Source: JBBTXL01 sp038062295 (GTDB lineage Bacteria; Patescibacteriota; Minisyncoccia; GWC2-36-17; WO2-46-25). Taken from it: a DNA stretch of 5,910 nt. Positions 1 through 4,302 of this stretch are shown piece by piece. The notes under the pieces are model-generated. The model was not told where the DNA came from. It saw only the letters and a program-made list of their open reading frames with translations, and did no database searches. The position numbers and the translations under genes were made by a program. Numbering within the stretch: position 1 is the stretch's first letter; each line of letters opens with the position of its first letter. The stretch is from positions 1-5,910 of the forward strand of contig JBBTXL010000012.1 of NCBI GenBank assembly GCA_038062295.1. Direction: 5' to 3'.

Positions 1-54
1 TTTTAAAATCCCCACATCCCGAAGTCCGCCAATAACGTGAAACCCGTAAGAAAA

Positions 55-70
55 CCTGCACATATGCAGG
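55..70 (-). terminator. Probable rho-independent terminator of the downstream Nudix gene
   Basis: On the minus strand, three bases after the TGA stop of the Nudix gene at 74-607, CCTGCA and TGCAGG form a 6-bp stem around the loop TATG. It is followed by TTTTCTT. The stem is short but GC-rich and correctly placed, so a modest intrinsic terminator is likely. The bases further left (1-54) show no recognisable gene. Confidence 0.55.
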
Positions 71-73
71 GCT

Positions 74-607
74 TCAAAAGAACTCTTTGATCCGGTAAAG
101 CGCTTGGAGATTGGGCGGGTCAGTCACCAATTGCCGCGCCTTCGGAACGGAAAGCCAGCGCGTCTCGTGAAATTCGCGCGGGTCAATGTGAAAATCGCTG
201 CCATCGGTCGGTATGCCGTACCAGATGTCAAAATGCTTTCTGCACGGTTGCACTGGATTACTGATGGGCGTAATGGTCAACAGAAATGGCGTAGGGTCTT
301 CGAGCGACTTATAGGAAAACCCCAATTCCTCCCCCATCTCCCGTTCCAGTGTTTGTAAAGGAACTTCTCCTTCGTCAATATGCCCTCCGGGAGCAAGCCA
401 TTGTTCAGCTTTTTTGTGATGCACAATAAAAACCTCTTGCGTTTTTAGATTATACGGCAAAAAGTACACGCAGTAGTGACTGGCCCGGTTTTCATCGCGC
501 GTCAGACCACCCTCGTCAATTCTCGTCACAAATCGCTTATACACCTCCTGTGATGCGCACAGTTTTGGTTCGCTGAGTTGCTGTAATACTTGCGCCAAAG
601 GTTCCAT
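74..607 (-). CDS. Nudix hydrolase (substrate unknown)
   Basis: This is a 177-residue soluble Nudix-family pyrophosphohydrolase, expected to cleave a nucleoside diphosphate linked to another moiety using Mg2+ or Mn2+. The Nudix box (GX5EX7REUXEEXGU) is complete at about residues 75-97: G75, E81, then REMGEELGF with R89, E90, E93 and E94. The preceding APGGHIDEGE matches the usual loop, and residues 44-65 form the first strands of the fold. An extension of about 40 residues precedes the Nudix domain and has no recognised motif. The ATG follows GAGG by 5 nt and lies downstream of a good promoter. The gene is last in a minus-strand run with pcm and an MTH1-like gene, which suggests nucleotide sanitation. 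Substrate cannot be read from the sequence; a NUDT-like (d)NTPase or a nucleotide-sugar hydrolase are both possible. Confidence 0.92.
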   Translation of the reverse strand: MEPLAQVLQQLSEPKLCASQEVYKRFVTRIDEGGLTRDENRASHYCVYFLPYNLKTQEVFIVHHKKAEQWLAPGGHIDEGEVPLQTLEREMGEELGFSYKSLEDPTPFLLTITPISNPVQPCRKHFDIWYGIPTDGSDFHIDPREFHETRWLSVPKARQLVTDPPNLQALYRIKEFF

Positions 608-633
608 AGTTTCCTCGCTTTCTGATGGCTCTT

Positions 634-662
634 ATTGTAAATGAGCGATGATAGATTGTCTA
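634..662 (-). promoter_or_regulatory. Sigma-70-type promoter for the Nudix hydrolase gene
   Basis: On the minus strand TAGACA (657-662, 5 of 6 to TTGACA) lies exactly 17 bp from TACAAT (634-639, 5 of 6 to TATAAT). Transcription would start near 627 and give a leader of about 20 nt containing the GAGG ribosome site at 613-616. The last Nudix gene can therefore be transcribed independently of pcm. Confidence 0.7.
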
Positions 663-709
663 CCAGAATGCACGCTGGAAGTCAATCTTACATGAAAACA
701 CTGAATTAC

Positions 710-753
710 AAACCGTACATGAGAAACGCTATAGCGTTTTTCATGTACGGTTT
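710..753. repeat. 44-nt near-perfect palindrome after pcm
   Basis: Bases 710-731 pair with 732-753. Arms AAACCGTACATGA (710-722) and TCATGTACGGTTT (741-753) enclose AAACGC-TATA-GCGTTT (724-739). The only exception is G723/T740, which is a wobble in plus-strand RNA and a C/A mismatch in minus-strand RNA. The last base of the palindrome is the first base of the pcm stop-codon complement (753-755). Neither side has a long T tract, so it is a poor standard terminator. It could protect the 3' end of pcm mRNA, stop transcription, bind a dimeric protein, or be a dispersed palindromic repeat. Half of it is echoed at 689-702. Confidence 0.85.
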
Positions 754-1370
754 CATTGAGTGCGTTCTTCGATGAGCGGCACGAACGCAAATCCAGGATA
801 CTCGTGTTTTTCAAAATCGGTTTCTGATTTCTTGATATACAGCCAGATGCTATTCGCAATGGGCATCACGATACAGCCACCAAGGTTCAGTTGCTTTTGC
901 CAGTTTCCTATCATGCGCTCCCCTGCTGCTGCGGCGATTATCTTGTCGAATGGCGCATGCTCGGGCAACCTTTTGGTCGCGTCCCGGCAAAAAAACTGGG
1001 TATTCGCAAAACCATACTGTGCAAAATTCTTTTTTCCCCATTCCAACAGCGGGCATAGCCGCTCCACCGCAAATACCTTTCCTCTTTTTCCCACGATATG
1101 CGCAAGGAGTGCTGTCTGCCAGCACGACCCGGCACCGACGTCCATCACCGTATCGCCCTCCTGCGGCTGCAACAGTTCGAGCATAAAAGCAACAACCGCA
1201 GGCTGCGAGATGGTTTGACCGAACATCGTCGGTAGCGCCATGTTCTCGTACGCCAGCACCTTTTCCTCCTCCGGCACGAAATCCTTCCGGTCAACGGCAA
1301 AAAACGCCGTAATAATGCGCGGCGTTTTCAAATATCCCGCATCAATGAGTTCTTGGACAAGCTGTTTCAT
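753..1370 (-). CDS. pcm: Protein-L-isoaspartate O-methyltransferase
   Basis: This 205-residue cytosolic enzyme methylates L-isoaspartyl residues of damaged proteins with S-adenosylmethionine, starting their repair back to aspartate. The family signature GQTISQP is at residues 51-57, after AYENMALPTMF. SAM motif I reads VMDVGAGSCWQTALLA at about 75-90; the usual motif is closer to GTGSGYQ, so the C-W pair is an unusual variant. The acidic SAM ribose ligand region follows as VFAVERL. EHAPFDKIIAAAAGE (about 137-151) and LNLGGCIVMPI (about 161-171) match motifs II and III, and the protein ends in the expected FVPLI. Length is normal for the family. The ATG fits the conserved N terminus but no Shine-Dalgarno site is visible in the 20 bases before it, which is unlike most genes here. 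The gene sits between two Nudix genes on the same strand. Confidence 0.95.
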   Translation of the reverse strand: MKQLVQELIDAGYLKTPRIITAFFAVDRKDFVPEEEKVLAYENMALPTMFGQTISQPAVVAFMLELLQPQEGDTVMDVGAGSCWQTALLAHIVGKRGKVFAVERLCPLLEWGKKNFAQYGFANTQFFCRDATKRLPEHAPFDKIIAAAAGERMIGNWQKQLNLGGCIVMPIANSIWLYIKKSETDFEKHEYPGFAFVPLIEERTQ

Positions 1371-1389
1371 GCCAAATGTTGGTAGTTTT

Positions 1390-1552
1390 GGTTTCCTTAG
1401 CTGCGGCTACTCTCGCCGAGTCGTGACCAAGATTTTGTAGGAGCGCCCGCCGAACCATAATCATGGGGCCCCCGTACGGAGGGAGATTTGGACGGCGGTT
1501 AAGCGACTCAAAAATCTTCACGACGAGGCCGAGTAACGCAAGCGAGGAAACC
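1390..1552. repeat. Long imperfect inverted-repeat element, possible structured RNA or MITE-like repeat
   Basis: This stretch between the MTH1-like gene and pcm is non-coding and folds end to end. About 36 pairs join 1390-1436 to 1511-1552, in blocks GGTTTCCT/AGGAAACC, AGCT-GCG/CGC-AAGC-like, TACTC/GAGTA, GCC/GGC, GTCGTGA/TCACGAC and AGATTTT/AAAATCT. A tandem GA/GA mismatch (1418-1419 with 1525-1526) lies in the middle. Inside, CGCCCGCCG (1444-1452) pairs with CGGCGG (1493-1498) and GCG (1503-1505). Two small hairpins follow: CCAT-AATC-ATGG (1455-1466) and CCCCC-GTAC-GGaGGG (1469-1483). The layout is a branched structure on a long stem. No transposase, target duplication or known RNA family is recognised. 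In minus-strand transcripts it would be the 3' end of the MTH1-like mRNA or the leader of pcm. Confidence 0.7.
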
Positions 1553-1567
1553 GAAGATGTAACCGTT

Positions 1568-2032
1568 CTACACTTCCCGAAGTGAATGTTCTACGATGGT
1601 GTCGTAGTCCGAAAAAATAAACTCCCCCTCAAATGACTTACCTGCCAAATACAGCGGCATCCAGTATTTGTCGTCCGGCCACATCTGTTCCAACGGCAAT
1701 GCGTCCGGCGCAAACCACTGCGGCTTCACTTCTTCCGTTTCCTGCGGCTCTCCCTCGTACGCGTACACGGAAAAATAATGCACTTCCATCGTCGTGTCGG
1801 TATGCCGATATACAAAATGCAATATCCCGCGCGGCACAATCTCGTGCGCAGTGATGCCTGTTTCTTCCGAAAGCTCCCGCCGTGTCGCGTCTTCAATGGT
1901 TTCTCCCGCTTCTACCTTACCGCCAAACCCGTTCCACCGCCCCGCGCCAAACCCGCGCTTTTTTAAACCCAGCAAGATGCGCCCGTCAGTATCATGGACG
2001 AAACATAATGTTAAAATCTTCTTCATTGACAT
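1568..2032 (-). CDS. MTH1/NUDT1-type 8-oxo-dGTP diphosphatase (Nudix)
   Basis: This 154-residue cytosolic hydrolase should convert 8-oxo-dGTP and related oxidised purine nucleotides to monophosphates, keeping them out of DNA. The Nudix box is complete at residues 38-60 (G38, E44, RRELSEETGI with E53, E56, E57). From memory of human MTH1 (156 residues), the shared stretches are LLGLKKRGFGAGRWNGFGGKV and MWPDDKYW near 117-124, and both end in LREV. The pocket residues N33, W117, D119 and D120 of human MTH1 have counterparts N34, W118, D120 and D121. The frame is open further upstream to 2086, but those residues have no counterpart in the family and overlap the divergent promoter, so ATG 2030-2032 is preferred (2024-2026 is an alternative). 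There is no Shine-Dalgarno site; an extended -10 lies 7 nt upstream, so the mRNA may be leaderless. Confidence 0.93.
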   Translation of the reverse strand: MSMKKILTLCFVHDTDGRILLGLKKRGFGAGRWNGFGGKVEAGETIEDATRRELSEETGITAHEIVPRGILHFVYRHTDTTMEVHYFSVYAYEGEPQETEEVKPQWFAPDALPLEQMWPDDKYWMPLYLAGKSFEGEFIFSDYDTIVEHSLREV

Positions 2033-2054
2033 GTTACAAAATATAGCATATACC
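2026..2054 (+). promoter_or_regulatory. Divergent promoter for the membrane-protein/kinase-like operon
   Basis: A perfect TTGACA (2026-2031) stands 17 bp before TATACC (2049-2054, 4 of 6 to TATAAT). Transcription starting near 2061 would give a leader of about 40 nt before the ATG at 2101. The -35 box overlaps the start codons of the divergent MTH1-like gene, so the two promoters cannot be occupied independently. Confidence 0.6.
2040..2048 (-). promoter_or_regulatory. Extended -10 promoter of the MTH1-like gene
   Basis: On the minus strand TGCTATATT fits an extended -10 (TGN followed by TATATT, 5 of 6). A -35 box is weak (TTTCGT at a 17-bp spacing). Seven bases separate it from the ATG at 2032, which places the transcription start at or next to the start codon. 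Confidence 0.5.
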
Positions 2055-2100
2055 GAGCTTGAACGAAACCAGGACATTAACAACAAAAGGAGGACTGCGT

Positions 2101-2316
2101 ATGGCCGAACTTATTGCCGTTGTGATCGGATTATCGCTGTTTTGTGCCGTTACTGCTACGCGGCATTCTCGCGAATCAAGAAAAAAGGGGAATAGAGTCG
2201 AGTTGCTCATAAAAGCGAACGGACTGTGGGTAACGGCATACTGTTTGCTCATCTTTGCCGCACTTCCGTTTTTCTTTGGATTTTTTCGCGGCATGATTCG
2301 ATACTACTTCAACTGA
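2101..2316 (+). CDS. Small two-helix membrane protein, function unknown
   Basis: The product has 71 residues and is not recognised. It shows two hydrophobic segments: about residues 3-19 (LIAVVIGLSLFCAVTA) and 42-63 (LWVTAYCLLIFAALPFFFGFF). A very basic polar loop lies between them (RHSRESRKKGNR, about 21-32), and the C terminus is short and aromatic. The positive-inside rule would place the loop in the cytoplasm and both ends outside, giving a hairpin topology. The frame is open upstream to 2059, but the ATG at 2101 is chosen because AAAGGAGG (2086-2093) lies 7 nt before it. The kinase-like gene starts 12 nt after the stop, and its ribosome site AAAGGAGG overlaps the TGA, so the two are translated from one mRNA. 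Confidence 0.8.
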   Translation: MAELIAVVIGLSLFCAVTATRHSRESRKKGNRVELLIKANGLWVTAYCLLIFAALPFFFGFFRGMIRYYFN

Positions 2317-2328
2317 AAGGAGGGCATC

Positions 2329-2886
2329 ATGAAACTGCACCCTGTGATAGGGCTGGTCGGGAAATCAAAAGCCGGCAAATCAACACTTATGAAAGAAGTG
2401 CTGCGGGCAGTTCCCGGCCTACAAGTTATCAAATCCATTACTACCCGCGGATGGCGTGAAAATGAGGAGGATGATCTTTTCTACCACTTCACCTCGCGCG
2501 AAGCATTTGAGCATAAAATAGCACAGGGTGATTTTACGGTCTGGATGGAACATGCAGGCAACTACTATGGGTACGACCGCACTATCGTGCGTGATATCCT
2601 GGCACAGTCTTTGGGAATCTGCGCCATTACGGAAGATAAAGCTCTCGAATTCGCACAAGAATTCCTGCTCAAAGCAATAAAAATAGTTCCCGAAGGCGGG
2701 AATGAAATGCGTGAAGCGTTCTATGCCACGCATCCGGGCAGGAAAGAAGCTGACGAAAAACGAGAAAAAGTCCATATTCCGCTTGCCGGATATCTTGTAA
2801 ACTCCTTTGCGCCGGGCGGCAAAGAAGAAGCGACCGCGGCGTTGGTTTTACTCATTGAAAAAATCGCTGAAACCAAAAAGGGCTGA
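2329..2886 (+). CDS. Guanylate-kinase-like P-loop protein
   Basis: This 185-residue protein belongs to the guanylate kinase fold, which transfers phosphate from ATP to GMP in the classical enzyme. The Walker A loop is GKSKAGKST (11-19). The GMP-binding part is recognisable: S36-ITTR40, R43, FYHF (51-54), F-T-V-W-M-E (69-74) and GNYYGYDR (77-84), compared with NYYGT in typical Gmk. The second half is divergent. The usual D-x-Q-G-A stretch is replaced by ITEDKAL (100-106), and the arginine-rich lid is reduced to isolated arginines around 128 and 138. It may be a weakly specific or altered nucleotide kinase, or related to ribose-bisphosphokinase PhnN. ATG 2329 follows AAAGGAGG (2316-2323) by 5 nt. 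The stop codon lies inside the terminator stem. I would not name it gmk on this evidence. Confidence 0.82.
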   Translation: MKLHPVIGLVGKSKAGKSTLMKEVLRAVPGLQVIKSITTRGWRENEEDDLFYHFTSREAFEHKIAQGDFTVWMEHAGNYYGYDRTIVRDILAQSLGICAITEDKALEFAQEFLLKAIKIVPEGGNEMREAFYATHPGRKEADEKREKVHIPLAGYLVNSFAPGGKEEATAALVLLIEKIAETKKG

Positions 2887-2912
2887 TATTGAAAAGATAT
2901 CAGCCCTTTTTT
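2880..2912 (+). terminator. Strong rho-independent terminator after the kinase-like gene
   Basis: GGGCTGATAT (2880-2889) pairs perfectly with ATATCAGCCC (2897-2906) around the loop TGAAAAG and is followed by six T. The preceding A run pairs with the T tract, so it could also act on the other strand. The TGA stop of the kinase-like gene (2884-2886) is in the left arm. Confidence 0.93.
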
Positions 2913-2916
2913 CGTC

Positions 2917-2947
2917 TGTGGATAACTCTTGCTTTTCTTGTGGAAAA
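2917..2947. promoter_or_regulatory. Two tandem DnaA-box-like 9-mers
   Basis: TGTGGATAA (2917-2925) is the exact complement of the consensus DnaA box TTATCCACA. TGTGGAAAA (2939-2947) is the complement of TTTTCCACA, which fits the relaxed consensus TTWTNCACA. They are direct repeats offset by 22 bp, about two helical turns. The first lies upstream of the -35 box and the second in the spacer of the promoter at 2929-2957, so DnaA binding could control the 46-residue gene. Two boxes alone do not make an origin. Confidence 0.55.
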
Positions 2948-2957
2948 GTTGTATAAT
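2929..2957 (+). promoter_or_regulatory. Promoter of the 46-residue protein gene
   Basis: A perfect TATAAT (2952-2957) stands 17 bp after TTGCTT (2929-2934, TTG conserved). The start would be near 2964, giving a leader of about 40 nt that ends in AAGGAGG (2992-2998). The promoter follows directly after the preceding terminator, so the small gene is an independent unit. Confidence 0.75.
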
Positions 2958-3003
2958 AGTGAAGTCAGTGGAATGCAACCCTTTTACCGTGAAGGAGGGC
3001 ACC

Positions 3004-3144
3004 ATGGACGAGATCGAGGACGCTCTGAAAGAATCCCCGATTTACCTCACTCTTCCTCCGCAAGAACGAAAAAGTCTCGTGGAGGAAATATACCGTCGCT
3101 ATATCACAGGAGACGGAAAAAAGGAGCCCCAAAATCAACAATGA
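3004..3144 (+). CDS. Small acidic protein of 46 residues, function unknown
   Basis: The product begins MDEIEDALKE, has a predicted helical body (LPPQERKSLVEEIYRRYI, about 17-34) and ends in a polar tail. No family is recognised. It has no signal peptide, membrane segment or cysteine. The start is fixed by AAGGAGG 5 nt upstream (gap GCACC) and by a promoter with a perfect -10; the frame extends upstream to 2929, but that part contains the promoter. A dedicated promoter, ribosome site and terminator argue that this is a real gene despite its size. The tandem DnaA-box-like sites suggest a link to replication or growth control, which is inference. It could be a small regulator or a partner of a larger protein. 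Confidence 0.72.
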   Translation: MDEIEDALKESPIYLTLPPQERKSLVEEIYRRYITGDGKKEPQNQQ

Positions 3145-3154
3145 TGGGGCTCTT
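3122..3154. terminator. Hairpin at the end of the 46-residue gene
   Basis: GAGCCCCA (3124-3131) pairs with TGGGGCTC (3145-3152) around a 13-nt loop containing the TGA stop at 3142-3144. On the plus strand only TTCACTT follows, a weak U tract. On the minus strand CTTTTTT follows, so it would also work as a back-up terminator for transcripts running leftwards from pyrC. Confidence 0.65.
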
Positions 3155-3176
3155 CACTTGAATACGGAAGAAAAGG

Positions 3177-3217
3177 AAAAAGCGTCCCGATGGAACTGTC
3201 CACCGAGACGCTTTTTT
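3177..3217. terminator. Bidirectional terminator between convergent genes, mainly serving pyrC
   Basis: AAAAAGCGTC (3177-3186) pairs with GACGCTTTTT (3207-3216), extended inward by CG/CG and TGG/CCA around a 6-nt loop (3194-3199). The two interruptions (3187/3206 and 3190/3203) are C/A and A/C mismatches in plus-strand RNA but G-U wobbles in minus-strand RNA. The minus-strand fold is therefore an unbroken 12-bp stem (plus the A/U tracts). It starts 3 nt after the pyrC stop codon. Confidence 0.92.
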
Positions 3218-3219
3218 GA

Positions 3220-4302
3220 TTAATCGGCAATCTGCCATTGCAGGGTCTTCCCCGCCATAAAAGGAACAATGCCGTTATACTCATCCGGGACCACCCATGG
3301 CTTTTTCACGAATGTCACTACCCTCCCGCTCGGTGAAATGCTGTAGAATTGCATGGAGAACAGTGAAACGAATGGCTCCACCCGTTCTATATGCCCGAAG
3401 CTTTCAAAGAAGTCCAGGAGAAGCGATGGCGCCACGGGGGCGGTAAACGATCCCGGCTTTCCTCGGCCGCATTCTTTCGTTATTTTTTTGTGCGGCGCGC
3501 TATCTGTCCCCAAGAAAAACTTCTGATTTCCGTGACGTACTACCTCCTGTATCGCCTCCCTGTCTTGCGGAGTTTGTAGTAAAGGTTTGCAAAAAGCATG
3601 CGGATCAAGTTCGCCGCCAAGCACGTCATCGAGCGTACGCAGAAGATGCTGAACGGTTACCGTCGCTGCTACCGTATCGGGGAGTGCGCATACCGTTCGC
3701 ACGCCTATGGCGGTTGAAACATGTTCAAGAACCATTCGCAACCGCGGAAATTTTGTTGCGGCCCATTCGAGAGTATCCATGTATCTTGGTTCCCGCTCAA
3801 GACAAAACTCTCCCGGCTTTTCACCGTGGTGACACCAGACCATCCCTTCTTCTTCCATTGCCGCAAAGACATCACCAAGTTTACGAAAGTTGCTGACCCC
3901 GGCGTGTGAATTGGTTGTCACACCGACGGGGTAAGTTTTTACGATCATAATACCGAGCTGCCTTGCTTCGTGGATTTCCTGCGGTGTCGTTCCGTCATCA
4001 GCTTTGAGCGTCATCTGCGGCTTAAAAAAAATATTTCTCCGCGCTCGTATGATCCTCTGCCCATACTCCACCACTTCCTCGCCAGTGCGCACACCCGGAT
4101 CTTGTCCATAATATTGCGCGGCAATATCGTTCTCCTGCCATCGTTTGAGATTCCCCATCGCCACGGCGTGATCACAGTATGCCTCTGTGAAAGGCAAAAC
4201 CGTCCTGAGTATATCACCGTGTCTGAGATGGACATGCCCATCAAACCATCTGTGCATAGTGATTTTAATCGCTTCTCCCTGCAAATTTCTCTCAACCTCC
4301 AT
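3220..4302 (-). CDS. pyrC: Dihydroorotase, homodimeric E. coli PyrC type
   Basis: This 360-residue cytosolic zinc amidohydrolase interconverts carbamoyl-aspartate and dihydroorotate, the third step of UMP synthesis. Metal and substrate residues are all visible: H23, H25 and R27 in DGHVHLRHGD, N51 in MGNL, K122 (the lysine carboxylated to bridge the metals) in VKTYPVGVTTN, H159 in HHGE, H194 in LEHVST, and D267 and H271 in FLGTDSAPH. GSFTAP (284-289) and the ending PFMAGKTLQW also match the family. About 15 residues after N51 (54-70) look like an insertion relative to E. coli PyrC. ATG 4300-4302 is chosen because AAAGGGGG (4308-4315) lies 5 nt upstream; GTG at 4303-4305 is too close to that site. 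The start overlaps the pyrD stop as TGATG, indicating translational coupling. Confidence 0.96.
   Translation of the reverse strand: MEVERNLQGEAIKITMHRWFDGHVHLRHGDILRTVLPFTEAYCDHAVAMGNLKRWQENDIAAQYYGQDPGVRTGEEVVEYGQRIIRARRNIFFKPQMTLKADDGTTPQEIHEARQLGIMIVKTYPVGVTTNSHAGVSNFRKLGDVFAAMEEEGMVWCHHGEKPGEFCLEREPRYMDTLEWAATKFPRLRMVLEHVSTAIGVRTVCALPDTVAATVTVQHLLRTLDDVLGGELDPHAFCKPLLQTPQDREAIQEVVRHGNQKFFLGTDSAPHKKITKECGRGKPGSFTAPVAPSLLLDFFESFGHIERVEPFVSLFSMQFYSISPSGRVVTFVKKPWVVPDEYNGIVPFMAGKTLQWQIAD

Noticed and set aside
609..620. 12-base match GTTTCCTCGCTT to the end of the structured element (1540-1551, opposite strand)
   Set aside because: One or two 12-mer matches are expected by chance in a window of this size, and this one is just the ribosome-site region of the Nudix gene.
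760..1218. 152-codon open frame on the plus strand opposite pcm
   Set aside because: It is a shadow of the conserved methyltransferase with no start signals or known motifs.
1390..1552. Integron attC site as an explanation of the folded element
   Set aside because: The ends read GGTTTCC and GGAAACC, not the RYYYAAC/GTTRRRY core sites, and no integrase or cassette array is present.
1540..1563. ATG-TAA start-stop pair behind a GAGG on the plus strand
   Set aside because: Short patterns like this arise by chance, and no plus-strand promoter or downstream gene supports translation there.
1571..1584. CACTTC/GAAGTG inverted repeat at the end of the MTH1-like gene
   Set aside because: The two-base loop is too small for a hairpin, there is no T tract, and it encodes the conserved C terminus.
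2033..2086. Longer N terminus for the MTH1-like protein
   Set aside because: The extra residues have no counterpart in the family, have no ribosome site, and lie over the promoter of the divergent operon.
2917..2947. Replication origin
   Set aside because: Only two boxes are seen, inside an ordinary promoter, with no AT-rich unwinding region and no dnaA, dnaN or parAB nearby.
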